Part shown: piece after piece, positions 26,736 to 35,136 of the stretch
Layout of the letters: every line of letters begins with the position of its first letter
Numbering within the stretch: the stretch's first letter is position 1
Assembly: GCA_905181615.1 (NCBI GenBank)
Contig: CAJIYH010000004.1
Coordinates: forward strand, 1-64,000
Direction: 5' to 3'
Length of the DNA stretch: 64,000 nucleotides
Source: an uncultured Flavobacteriaceae bacterium
GTDB lineage: Bacteria; Bacteroidota; Bacteroidia; Flavobacteriales; Flavobacteriaceae
Program-made: the position numbers and the translations under genes
Notes under the pieces: generated by a model
Told to the model about the DNA's origin: nothing
The model's input: the letters and a program-made list of their open reading frames with translations, nothing else
The model's database searches: none

Positions 26736-28565
26736 ATGGAAGAAAAAAAATTTGACCCCTGGCAGTTTGTAGGATTTTTCCTAATAGCATTGATTCTAAC
26801 ATGGATGCTTTATAATCAAGCTCCCGTTGAAGAAGCTACTTTAGAAAATGTAAATCAAACAGAATCTGCTGCAAGAAATGTACCTGAGCAAAGCAATACA
26901 GTTGTAGTTAATGATTCACTTCAAAGCAATCAACGACAAGCTTCTTATGGTTCTTTCACTAATTTATTTCAATTTACAACAACTAAAAAAGTTGATTTTG
27001 AGAATGAGAAATTAGCAATAAAATTTAATCCAAAAGGAGCGCAAATATCAAGTTTGCTTTTAAAAGAGTTTAATAATTATAAGCAAGAACCTTTATACCT
27101 TATAAAGGATAATCAAAATTTCAATTATAGCTTTACTACTTCAGATGGTAGATTTTTAAATACTGGTGACTTTTATTTTACTCCTAAAGTAACCGAGGAA
27201 AGTGGAAATCAGATCATAACTTTTACCGCAGAAGTTAGCTCTGCTCAGTACATTGTTTTTGAATATAAAATTAAAGCCAACGATTATATGATTTATTTTT
27301 CGATACGTTCTGAAGGAATGCGTCGTTTAATAAATACAAGAGAAGAGCAGCGAATAACTTGGGATTTAAAAGCATTTAGAAATTCGCGAAGTATTGAGTA
27401 TGAAAACAGATTTCATTTATTGACCTACAGTTTTGAGGATGATAAAATAGACTACCTTTCCGGAGCTTCAGAAGACGAAGAAGAAGAAATAGACGTCCAT
27501 TGGGTTTCATATAAACAACATTTTTTCAATTCTATATTAATACCTTCAAAGGCATTTGAAACGGTTAATTTCACTTCTGAAAGTCTTGTAGACTCAGATA
27601 TTATAGACCAAGAATTCACCAAAATATATAAAACGGTAATTCCTATTGTTTCAGAGGGAGAAATTGATCATAACTTCAAGTGGTATTTTGGACCTACAGA
27701 ATATGACACTCTAGCGCAGTATGAAATTGGATTAGAGAATTCTATTGACTTTGGTTGGGGAATTTTTGGATGGATCAACAAATATGTTTTCACGCCTACA
27801 TTTAATTTTCTTAGTGGATTTTTACCTTACGGAATTGCAATCATTGTACTGACTGTTTTGGTGCGTTTGGTGATGTCACCGGTTACATATAAGTCCTATG
27901 TTTCACAAATCAAAATGAAGGTTTTAAAGCCAGAAGTTGATGTATTAGCTGAGAAGTATAAGGATGATTCAGTTAAACGTCAACAGGAAACAATGGCACT
28001 ATATTCTAAGGCTGGAGCAAACCCAATGTCTGGGTGTTTACCTGCTTTAATTCAGTTGCCTGTTTTTTATGCTCTATTCAGTTTTTTCCCTGTGGCTTTC
28101 GCTCTGAGAGAAAAAAGTTTTTTATGGGCCGACGATTTATCTTCTTATGATTCCATTTACGAATTAGGATTCAACATTCCTTTTTATGGGGATCATATCA
28201 GTCTGTTTCCAATACTTGCTTCTATTGCAATTTTCTTTTATACCATGATGACCGCGGGGCAGCAGTCAGCACCTCAACAGCCTGGAATGCCAAACATGAA
28301 AGTAATCATGTATCTTATGCCTTTGATGATGTTATTCTTTTTCAATAATTATGCAAGTGGATTGAGTTTGTATTACTTTGTTTCCAATGTATTGACTATT
28401 GTCTTAATGCTTGTAATTAAGAATTTCATTGTAGATGACGCTAAAATTTTAATGCAGCTCGAGGAAAATAAAAAGAAACCAAAGAAGAAAGGTGGCTTTT
28501 CTGCACGATTACAGAAAGCGATGGAGCAAGCAGAACAACAGAAAAAAGCTAAAGGGAAGCGATAA
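26736..28565 (+). CDS. yidC: Membrane protein insertase YidC
   Basis: YidC inserts and folds inner-membrane proteins, alone or with SecYEG. The 609-residue Gram-negative form has an N-terminal membrane segment (WQFVGFFLIALILTWMLY), a large periplasmic beta-sandwich (about 70-340), then the conserved five-helix core (about 355-575) with GIAIIVLTVLVRLVMSPVTYKSY, whose Arg lies in the hydrophilic groove, GANPMSGCLPALIQLPVFYALF and LMPLMMLFFFNNYASGLSLYYF. A basic C-terminal tail (KKKPKKKGGF, EQQKKAKGKR) may contact the ribosome. In this window the SRP receptor ftsY is the other gene of the same pathway. Confidence 0.97.
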   Translation: MEEKKFDPWQFVGFFLIALILTWMLYNQAPVEEATLENVNQTESAARNVPEQSNTVVVNDSLQSNQRQASYGSFTNLFQFTTTKKVDFENEKLAIKFNPKGAQISSLLLKEFNNYKQEPLYLIKDNQNFNYSFTTSDGRFLNTGDFYFTPKVTEESGNQIITFTAEVSSAQYIVFEYKIKANDYMIYFSIRSEGMRRLINTREEQRITWDLKAFRNSRSIEYENRFHLLTYSFEDDKIDYLSGASEDEEEEIDVHWVSYKQHFFNSILIPSKAFETVNFTSESLVDSDIIDQEFTKIYKTVIPIVSEGEIDHNFKWYFGPTEYDTLAQYEIGLENSIDFGWGIFGWINKYVFTPTFNFLSGFLPYGIAIIVLTVLVRLVMSPVTYKSYVSQIKMKVLKPEVDVLAEKYKDDSVKRQQETMALYSKAGANPMSGCLPALIQLPVFYALFSFFPVAFALREKSFLWADDLSSYDSIYELGFNIPFYGDHISLFPILASIAIFFYTMMTAGQQSAPQQPGMPNMKVIMYLMPLMMLFFFNNYASGLSLYYFVSNVLTIVLMLVIKNFIVDDAKILMQLEENKKKPKKKGGFSARLQKAMEQAEQQKKAKGKR

Positions 28566-28606
28566 ACCTAACTTATTTATACAACCTATTTCTACATACT
28601 ATTAGC

Positions 28607-28614
28607 TATCTTTG
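28607..28614 (+). promoter_or_regulatory. -7 box of mnmA, 4 nt before the start codon
   Basis: TATCTTTG (exact TAnnTTTG) ends at 28614; ATG is at 28619. This predicts a leaderless or near-leaderless mRNA. Confidence 0.6.
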
Positions 28615-28618
28615 AACC

Positions 28619-29812
28619 ATGAAAAAGAAAGTCGTTGTAGGCCTCTCGGGAGGCGTCGATTCTAGTGTTGCTGCATATTTGCTTCAAGAGCAAGGCTATG
28701 AAGTAATTGCTCTTTTCATGAAAAATTGGCATGATGAATCTGTTACTATTTCAGATGAGTGCCCTTGGCTAGAGGATAGTAACGACGCTATGATTGTTGC
28801 AGATAAATTAGGAATTCCATTTCAAACAGTAGATTTAAGTGTTGAGTACAAGGATCGTATTGTAGATTATATGTTTTCGGAATATCAGAAAGGCCGAACC
28901 CCTAACCCTGATGTTTTATGTAACCGTGAAATTAAGTTTGATGTTTTTATGGACATAGCACTTTCTTTAGGAGCGGATTATGTTGCAACGGGTCATTATT
29001 GTCAAAAGGATACTCTTGTTGGTCCTGAAGGAAAAACCATTCATCGTTTATTAGGTGGGGCAGATGCAAATAAGGATCAATCTTATTTTTTATGTCAGCT
29101 TACCCAAGATCAGCTTTCAAAAGTATTATTTCCTATTGGAGCTCTGCAAAAAGAAAAAGTAAGAAAAATTGCCGCACAACAAGATTTAGTTACAGCGAAC
29201 AAAAAAGATTCACAAGGACTCTGTTTTATTGGTAAAGTAAGTTTGCCAGATTTTTTACAGCAGCAACTTAAGGCCAAGACTGGAAATATTTTTGATATAC
29301 CAGAACATCATATAGCCTATCAAAATCCACAAACTAATTTCGCTTCTCAACTTGATATGTTGATGTATAACAGTACAAAAAAAACATATAACCCTTCAGA
29401 CGGTAAGCTTGTTGGCAGTCATCAAGGGGCGCACTTTTTTACAAAGGGACAGCGCAAAGGATTAGGGGTCGGAGGAACTCCTGAGCCCTTATTTATCATT
29501 GATACAGATGTAAATGAAAACATAGTTTATACGGGTCAAGGGAAAAAGCATCCCGGTCTTCTAAGAAGAGGATTATTGGTTTTAGGTGATGAAATTCATT
29601 GGGTTCGAAAAGATCTTGAAATAAAAGAAGGTGAACAATTGAGCGTTATGGCTCGGATTAGGTACCGACAGCCCCTAGAGAAAGCAACCCTTTATCGCGA
29701 AGTTAATGGGCTATATGTAATGTTTGACTCCCCTCAGACAGCAATAAGTGAAGGTCAGTTTGTTGCCTGGTATAAAGAGGAAGAATTACTTGGGTCTGGA
29801 GTTATTTCTTAA
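28619..29812 (+). CDS. mnmA: tRNA-specific 2-thiouridylase MnmA
   Basis: MnmA thiolates U34 at the wobble position of tRNAs for Lys, Glu and Gln. The PP-loop [15 protein letters not shown] sits at the very N terminus, [12 protein letters not shown] carries the catalytic Cys and [11 protein letters not shown] carries the second active-site Cys. Next come HYCQKDTLV in the tRNA-binding insertion region and the C-terminal beta-barrel (about 300-397, [11 protein letters not shown]). Bacteroidota members carry extra residues around 230-265 ([20 protein letters not shown]), seen here. The stop codon TAA overlaps the stop of the convergent lysA (shared TTAA). Confidence 0.97.
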   Translation: MKKKVVVGLSGGVDSSVAAYLLQEQGYEVIALFMKNWHDESVTISDECPWLEDSNDAMIVADKLGIPFQTVDLSVEYKDRIVDYMFSEYQKGRTPNPDVLCNREIKFDVFMDIALSLGADYVATGHYCQKDTLVGPEGKTIHRLLGGADANKDQSYFLCQLTQDQLSKVLFPIGALQKEKVRKIAAQQDLVTANKKDSQGLCFIGKVSLPDFLQQQLKAKTGNIFDIPEHHIAYQNPQTNFASQLDMLMYNSTKKTYNPSDGKLVGSHQGAHFFTKGQRKGLGVGGTPEPLFIIDTDVNENIVYTGQGKKHPGLLRRGLLVLGDEIHWVRKDLEIKEGEQLSVMARIRYRQPLEKATLYREVNGLYVMFDSPQTAISEGQFVAWYKEEELLGSGVIS

Positions 29813-31047
29813 GCTTTAGTACTTTCTTGATGAAGTACTTTATCAAAATCTAAAATAATCTGATTGTGAAGAATATCTTCGAAGGTTTCTTCTCTTCTAA
29901 TTAAATGTGCCTCATCATTAAGCCATAAAACTTCTGCTGGTCTAAATCTAGAGTTGTAATTACTAGCCATTGTTTGACAATATGCGCCAGCGTTTCTAAA
30001 AATTAAAAAATCTCCTTCGTTAATTTCTGCAATTTTCCGATTACTACCAAAAGTGTCTGTTTCACAGATATAACCTACAACAGAATAAAAACGTTCTCTA
30101 CCTTTAGGGTTGGATATATTTTCAATTTCGTGATGTGACCCGTAAAACATGGGGCGAATGAGATGATTAAATCCACTGTCTATTTGCGCAAAAACAGTTG
30201 AGGTGGTCTGTTTAACTACATTTACTTTTGAGATAAAAAATCCAGCTTCACTGACTAAAAACTTTCCAGGCTCAAAAGCTAGGGTAAGTTCACGTCCATA
30301 TTCTTCACAAAAATCATTAAACTTTTCTGTTAGTCGTTCTCCTAGCTCTTCAATGTTAGTTTCAATATCCCCAATTTTATAAGGAACTTTAAACCCAGAA
30401 CCAAAATCAATAAAACTTAGGTTTTTAAAATTCTTAGCAGTTTCAAAGAGTATTTCAGATGCGTGTAGAAATACATCAATATCCAAAATATCACTTCCGG
30501 TATGCATGTGAATCCCGTTGATGTTCATTCTAGTATTTTCGGTAATTCGAATCAAATGTGGGATTTGATGAATAGATATTCCGAATTTTGAATCGATATG
30601 ACCTACAGAAATATTGCTATTTCCACCTGCCATTACATGAGGATTGATCCTAATACAAACTGGTATAGAAGGGTATTTACTTCCAAATTGTTCTAATATA
30701 GATAGGTTGTCTATATTTATTTGTACCCCTAAGTGAGCTACCTCCTCTATTTCGGATAAGGAAACTCCGTTGGGTGTATAAATTATTGAACTAGGCGCAA
30801 AACCAGCAGCAAGACCTAAGCGTACTTCTTGTATGGAAACTGTATCTAATCCTGCTCCCAGTTTTTGGATGTATGATAATACAGAAACATTGGACAACGC
30901 CTTTGTTGCGTAATTTAGTTTTAAATTTTTCACTCCACTAAAAGCATTGCTTAGTCTGTCGTATTGAAATTTAATTTTCTCTGCATCATAAACGTAGAGT
31001 GGGCCTCTAAATTTTTCTGCTATAGAACGTAATTCTGCGTAGTTCAT
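29809..31047 (-). CDS. lysA: Diaminopimelate decarboxylase
   Basis: LysA decarboxylates meso-diaminopimelate to L-lysine, the last step of lysine synthesis. It is a fold-type III PLP enzyme. The PLP-binding lysine is in [10 protein letters not shown] (about residue 48), followed by [16 protein letters not shown], the HxH-like HMHTGSDI segment, GSGFKVPY and [11 protein letters not shown], and the C-terminal active-site piece ICETDTFG (CESxD motif variant) with [14 protein letters not shown]. Its length of 412 is normal. It has a complete -33/-7 promoter in the divergent region with sucC. dapD, an earlier enzyme of the same pathway, lies 13 kb away. Confidence 0.96.
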   Translation of the reverse strand: MNYAELRSIAEKFRGPLYVYDAEKIKFQYDRLSNAFSGVKNLKLNYATKALSNVSVLSYIQKLGAGLDTVSIQEVRLGLAAGFAPSSIIYTPNGVSLSEIEEVAHLGVQINIDNLSILEQFGSKYPSIPVCIRINPHVMAGGNSNISVGHIDSKFGISIHQIPHLIRITENTRMNINGIHMHTGSDILDIDVFLHASEILFETAKNFKNLSFIDFGSGFKVPYKIGDIETNIEELGERLTEKFNDFCEEYGRELTLAFEPGKFLVSEAGFFISKVNVVKQTTSTVFAQIDSGFNHLIRPMFYGSHHEIENISNPKGRERFYSVVGYICETDTFGSNRKIAEINEGDFLIFRNAGAYCQTMASNYNSRFRPAEVLWLNDEAHLIRREETFEDILHNQIILDFDKVLHQESTKA

Positions 31048-31063
31048 TTATAATTATTTTCCA

Positions 31064-31093
31064 CAAAAATAAGAACATTTCTAAGCTGACAAA
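31064..31093 (-). promoter_or_regulatory. Promoter of lysA
   Basis: Minus strand TTTG (31090-31093), 18 nt, TATTTTTG (31064-31071), 16 nt before the ATG. The TTTG is part of TTTGTCAGC, which is preceded by ATGTCAA; both blocks also occur upstream of htpG. Confidence 0.75.
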
Positions 31094-31106
31094 GGGTTTT
31101 GACATA

Positions 31107-31138
31107 ATATATTAAAAATATAAATTTTTGTTATATAT
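31107..31138. repeat. Imperfect AT-rich inverted repeat between lysA and sucC
   Basis: ATATATT-AAAAAT on the left pairs with ATTTTT-gt-TATATAT on the right around a four-base centre. It is centred between the two divergent promoters. It may bind a regulator, but the pure A/T content makes chance likely. Confidence 0.3.
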
Positions 31139-31162
31139 GAAACAAAATACTTTTCCTACTGA

Positions 31163-31195
31163 TTGATTTTAATTGATTTAACTTCTCTATTTTTG
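31163..31195 (+). promoter_or_regulatory. Promoter of sucC
   Basis: TTG (31163-31165), 22 nt, TATTTTTG (31188-31195), 21 nt before the ATG. The -7 is an exact match; the -33 is partial. Confidence 0.6.
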
Positions 31196-31216
31196 TCTGA
31201 ATAAATTTTAAAATAA

Positions 31217-32410
31217 ATGAATTTACACGAATATCAAGGGAAAGAGATTTTAGCTAGTTTTGGTGTTGCAATCCAACGCGGTATTGTTGCTCAAACTGTT
31301 GAAGAAGCTGTATCTGCTGCAAAAGCCTTAACCGAAGAAACTGGAACAGGATGGCACGTCATAAAAGCACAAATTCATGCTGGTGGACGTGGTAAAGGTG
31401 GTGGTGTTAAGTTAGCTAAGAATCTTAGTGAAGTTTCTTCTATTGCAGGTCATATTATAGGGATGCAATTAATTACACCTCAAACTCCTCCCCAAGGGAA
31501 GCCAGTTCATCAGGTTTTGATTTGTGAAGACGTTTATTATCCTGGTGAAACAGAAACTAGTGAATTCTATGTTTCGGTTTTATTAAATCGTGCAACAGGA
31601 AGGAACATGATCATGTATTCTACTGAAGGTGGAATGGATATAGAAACTGTAGCTGAAGAAACACCTCATTTGATTTTCACAGAAGAAATTGACCCGGGTA
31701 CAGGTATGATACCTTTTCAGGCACGTAAAGTAGCTTTTAATTTAGGTTTAAGTGGACATGCCTTTAAGGAGATGACTAAATTCATTACCGCACTATATAC
31801 TGCTTATGTAGAATCAGATTCTTCTTTATTTGAAATTAATCCTGTTTTAAAAACATCCGATAATAAAATTTTAGCTGTTGATGCTAAAGTGTCTATTGAC
31901 GACAATGCCTTATTCAGACATAAAGATTACTTAGCTCTTCGAGATATTCGAGAAGAAAATCAGATAGAAGTTGAAGCTGGAGAGATTGGTCTTAACTATG
32001 TTGATCTTGACGGTAATGTTGGCTGTATGGTTAACGGAGCTGGATTGGCAATGGCAACTATGGATTTGATTAAGCAGGCGGGAGGAGACCCTGCTAACTT
32101 TTTAGATGTTGGCGGTACAGCAGATGCTGCTCGTGTAGAAATGGCATTTCGTTTAATATTGAAAGATCCAAATGTAAAAGCAATTCTAGTTAATATTTTT
32201 GGAGGTATAGTTCGTTGTGATCGTGTAGCTCAAGGTATTGTAGATGCATATAAGAACCTTGGAGATGCTATTAATGTTCCAATTATCGTTCGTTTGCAAG
32301 GTACTAATGCGGATATTGCGAAGGAATTAATTGATAGTTCAGGCTTGAATGTTTTATCTGCTACAGCTTTTCAGGAAGCTGCTGATAAAGTACAGGAGGC
32401 TATAGGATAG
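31217..32410 (+). CDS. sucC: Succinyl-CoA ligase (ADP-forming) beta subunit
   Basis: The TCA-cycle enzyme subunit that, with SucD, interconverts succinyl-CoA and succinate while making ATP or GTP. The ATP-grasp domain begins MNLHEYQGKEILASFGV and has IKAQIHAGGRGKGGGVKLAK (nucleotide binding) and EINPVL (metal site). The C-terminal CoA-ligase domain has MVNGAGLAMATMDLIKQAGG and NIFGGIVRCDRVAQGIV. The length of 397 is standard. sucD is not next to it, unlike in E. coli; the downstream gene is hsp20. Separate location of sucC and sucD is known in Flavobacteriia. Confidence 0.97.
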   Translation: MNLHEYQGKEILASFGVAIQRGIVAQTVEEAVSAAKALTEETGTGWHVIKAQIHAGGRGKGGGVKLAKNLSEVSSIAGHIIGMQLITPQTPPQGKPVHQVLICEDVYYPGETETSEFYVSVLLNRATGRNMIMYSTEGGMDIETVAEETPHLIFTEEIDPGTGMIPFQARKVAFNLGLSGHAFKEMTKFITALYTAYVESDSSLFEINPVLKTSDNKILAVDAKVSIDDNALFRHKDYLALRDIREENQIEVEAGEIGLNYVDLDGNVGCMVNGAGLAMATMDLIKQAGGDPANFLDVGGTADAARVEMAFRLILKDPNVKAILVNIFGGIVRCDRVAQGIVDAYKNLGDAINVPIIVRLQGTNADIAKELIDSSGLNVLSATAFQEAADKVQEAIG

Positions 32411-32441
32411 GACATACTGTCAGTATTTAACTCACTTTTAA

Positions 32442-32482
32442 TGACATTATGTCTTATTTTTTAAAGTGGTATTTTATTTGAA
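32442..32482 (+). promoter_or_regulatory. Candidate heat-shock promoter element upstream of hsp20
   Basis: TGACATTATGTC, 12 nt, GTGGTATTTTATTTGAA, ending 37 nt before the ATG. The htpG element has the same two blocks at the same spacing, with one mismatch in the 17-base right block and three in the 12-base left block. GACAT-T-ATGTC is itself palindromic here. The heat-shock role is inferred from gene identity. Confidence 0.65.
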
Positions 32483-32519
32483 TGAATCAGTTCAAGTATT
32501 AACCTTTAAAAAATAAGAT

Positions 32520-32942
32520 ATGAATTTAATTAAAAGTAATTTTCAATCAACCCCTTCGGTTTTTGATCAACTGATTTATAAACAACTTACACGTCACAAT
32601 CTTCCGGAAGTTAAACAGCCTGCTGTTAATATATCAGAAGATGATCTTCAGTTTATAATTGAATTTGCTGTTCCTGGTAGGGCTAAGACTGATTTTATTA
32701 TTGAAGCTAAGGATGATGTTTTGTCCGTTAGTCTTGAAACTGAGCATTCAGATTCCGATGTTACCAACTTATATTACAAAAAGGAATTTGATTACACATC
32801 ATTTCAGAGAAATTTTAATTTACCAGATAGTGTTGCAACTGATAAAATAAAAGCGGCTTATAAAGAGGGTGTTTTGAAATTAACATTACCTAAAAAAGAG
32901 GAAAGTTTACCACAGCCTAAAAAGCTGATTACCGTCAAGTAA
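32520..32942 (+). CDS. Hsp20/alpha-crystallin small heat-shock protein
   Basis: A 140-residue ATP-independent holdase that binds unfolding proteins in large oligomers. The alpha-crystallin domain spans about 33-125, with VNISEDDLQFIIEFAVPGRAK, FIIEAKDDVLSVSLE, the RxFxLP-like FQRNFNLPDSV and IKAAYKEGVLKLTLPK, the hallmark A-x-x-x-n-G-V-L. A short C-terminal tail (KKLITVK) contains the I/L-x-I/V-like anchoring motif. It shares an upstream element with htpG. A strong bidirectional terminator follows. Confidence 0.96.
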   Translation: MNLIKSNFQSTPSVFDQLIYKQLTRHNLPEVKQPAVNISEDDLQFIIEFAVPGRAKTDFIIEAKDDVLSVSLETEHSDSDVTNLYYKKEFDYTSFQRNFNLPDSVATDKIKAAYKEGVLKLTLPKKEESLPQPKKLITVK

Positions 32943-32957
32943 TTAAAAAAAGTCCAG

Positions 32958-32988
32958 AGAAAACGGCTCCACTTTGGAGCTGTTTTTT
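32958..32988. terminator. Bidirectional terminator between hsp20 and the FAD oxidoreductase
   Basis: AAAACGGCTCCA, loop CTT, TGGAGCTGTTTT: a 12-bp stem with one G-U wobble pair, followed by T residues on the plus side and A/T-rich sequence that gives T runs on the minus side. It can serve both convergent genes. Confidence 0.88.
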
Positions 32989-33004
32989 ATAGTTGCACTT
33001 TATT

Positions 33005-34591
33005 TTAATTGTAAATTTTCTTCCATAAATTTTTTCCAGTAATCGCAGTGGCTGTTATAAAGCCAGAAAACAAAGCCCCTCCAACTCCAGCTGTTACAAT
33101 ATCTTGCCCAGTTAAATATAAACCCTTAATGGGGGTTCTTGGATTTAAAAACTTTTGTTTGTAACGTTCTGGTGTATGTTCTAAACCATAAAGTTCACCT
33201 TGTTCATAATTTACAAAGTGTTTTGTGGTTAGTGGGGTAGAGAGTTCATAACAATCAACTTTATCTTTTAGGTGTGGGAATATTTCAAACAAATGATTCA
33301 ATAAGCGCTGTGCAAACCTTTCTTTATAGGCTTCATAAGTGTCTCCACGTTTCATCCAGCGGGTTTTGTCCCATTGATGAAAGCTTTCGAAGGGGAGTAA
33401 CGTAATGATATCTATTGTACTTTTGCCTGGATAACGGTTGGACCAATCTGGATCTTTTGCGGACGGGAAAGAAACATATACAACTGGAAAGGGTTGCTCA
33501 TGGTCTTTTAAGAAACGATCTACACAACCATCATGATCTAAGTCATCAGGATAAATCCATAAATTTTTTTTAGCCAATTTAAGCTCTTCAGGAGATCCGT
33601 TTAGACCTATGTACAGACATCCATGGGCAACGGACGGATTTACTTTGGTTAATTGTTCTGAAAACTTTTTAAATATTTTATGATCTTTGGAAATCATTTT
33701 TTTATAAGTATTCATAATCCCTGCGCCACTTATAATTAAAGGGGCATAAAAACATTTTCCATCACTCATTTTTACTCCAACCGCTCGTCGCTTTTCTAGT
33801 ATTATTTCTTCAACCTCTGCACTAATCAAAATTGTTCCTTTTGAAGCTTCAATTACTGGATCAATAGTTTTTACAATTTCAGAAGAGCCACCAATTGGAA
33901 AGCTACCACCACCAAAATAATGTTTTACAACCGAGGCATGCATTGCAAAACTACTTTGTTTAGGAGGCAGCCCATAATCACCATATTGCCCACAAAGCAC
34001 TTTAATAAGTTCCTCATTATCTGTTAGTGATCGGAGGACTTCGTAGGTTGTTTTGTCTGAAAACTCTTTGTATGGTTTTTGTAATATGCCTCCAACAAGA
34101 TTTCCAATAATATTAGGTAGGGTCTTGTTTATATAAAATTTGCCCATAGCCTTATTTGCCTTGAATACCAAATCGACATAGGCTTCAATCGCTTTTCGTT
34201 CTTCCGGAAAATAGGATACGTTCTGGTCAATAAAATTATCAACTCCTTTTACAAAGTCATATTTTTTATTTCCAATTATGATTTGATCATAAACCTCGCC
34301 CATGTCTGCCCAATGAAGATTCTTGTCGGTGATATAATCAAACATTTTGCGCAGGGCGCTGTTTTCTTTTTGAACTTCTCCTATGTAGTGAATACCAACA
34401 TCCCATTCATAGCCCTTTCGTTTAAAAACATGAGTAAACCCACCCGCAGTATAGTGCCGCTCTAGCATTAAGATTTTTTTACCTTCTTTAGCTAAAAATG
34501 CAGCAGTAGTTAAACTCCCCATTCCGGTACCTATAATAATAGCATCATATTGTTCTTCTAATTGCAGTGGCTTTTTATAGGATTGGATCAT
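33005..34591 (-). CDS. FAD-dependent oxidoreductase, CrtI/retinol saturase-like
   Basis: A 528-residue flavoprotein of the phytoene desaturase/carotene isomerase/retinol saturase superfamily. The N-terminal dinucleotide-binding motif is DAIIIGTGMGSLTTAAFLAKEG, ending in the acidic MLERHYTAGGFTHVF segment, with WDVGIHYIGEV conserved in all-trans-retinol 13,14-reductase-like proteins. The C-terminal FAD motif is LYLTGQDIVTAGVGGALFSG. In Bacteroidota such proteins are often annotated as NAD(P)/FAD-dependent oxidoreductases acting on isoprenoids or lipids, and the natural substrate is not known. No carotenoid gene is adjacent. It has a long (about 545 bp) gene-free region upstream. Confidence 0.88.
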   Translation of the reverse strand: MIQSYKKPLQLEEQYDAIIIGTGMGSLTTAAFLAKEGKKILMLERHYTAGGFTHVFKRKGYEWDVGIHYIGEVQKENSALRKMFDYITDKNLHWADMGEVYDQIIIGNKKYDFVKGVDNFIDQNVSYFPEERKAIEAYVDLVFKANKAMGKFYINKTLPNIIGNLVGGILQKPYKEFSDKTTYEVLRSLTDNEELIKVLCGQYGDYGLPPKQSSFAMHASVVKHYFGGGSFPIGGSSEIVKTIDPVIEASKGTILISAEVEEIILEKRRAVGVKMSDGKCFYAPLIISGAGIMNTYKKMISKDHKIFKKFSEQLTKVNPSVAHGCLYIGLNGSPEELKLAKKNLWIYPDDLDHDGCVDRFLKDHEQPFPVVYVSFPSAKDPDWSNRYPGKSTIDIITLLPFESFHQWDKTRWMKRGDTYEAYKERFAQRLLNHLFEIFPHLKDKVDCYELSTPLTTKHFVNYEQGELYGLEHTPERYKQKFLNPRTPIKGLYLTGQDIVTAGVGGALFSGFITATAITGKNLWKKIYN

Positions 34592-35136
34592 TTAAATAAA
34601 TCTTTTAGTTCTCTAAAATTACATTTTTTAGCCTTCATATCCTATGAGTGACTTTAAGCTATACCTAAAACCGTTTTATTTAAAAGTAAAATAAATAATT
34701 TCATTTAACTGTCTATTTAAATCAAGGCAGTAATAAGTTATAAATTTTATTTTCTAAAGTAATTTTCAGCATTACTTTTGGTAATCATAATTCATCAGTA
34801 AGAGTAGTTTAATTGCTATATCTTACAATTATAAATATCATTATTTAAAATGTATTTTTATTTAAGTTCCCCCAAAAACTAACCAATTCTTAATATATGC
34901 TTATTAAAGAACATTATTTCTCAAAGGAATTTTTAAAAAAATCATAAGAAGGTCTCTTTTGAAAAGCGAATGTAAATTAGAAATCACAAGAAAAAATGAT
35001 TTACCCCATCTAAAAGATTCTGAGATTTTGATGCTTGGAAAATAAAATTTAATTATTAGTTGAACAAGTATTGTATATTCTTAAAAGACATTAGCTCAAT
35101 ATTTTTTACATTTAGTAACTACTAAAAAAATATTCT
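34592..35136. other. Gene-free divergent region, about 545 bp, AT-rich
   Basis: This is the only stretch over 300 bp without a gene. It separates the divergent FAD oxidoreductase and S10 peptidase genes. I find no RNA gene and no start-proper ORF. It contains a perfect 8-bp inverted repeat, AAAGTAAT (34756-34763) and ATTACTTT (34771-34778) with a 7-base loop, without a T run, so it is more operator-like than terminator-like. A frame at about 34905-35045 reads open for about 45 codons (KSECKLEITRKNDLPHLKDS) but has no ATG and is probably chance or a remnant. Confidence 0.6.

Noticed and set aside
34905-35045. Possible small coding gene in the long intergenic region
   Set aside because: The frame has no ATG and no credible ribosome-binding context, and the amino acids match nothing I recognise.
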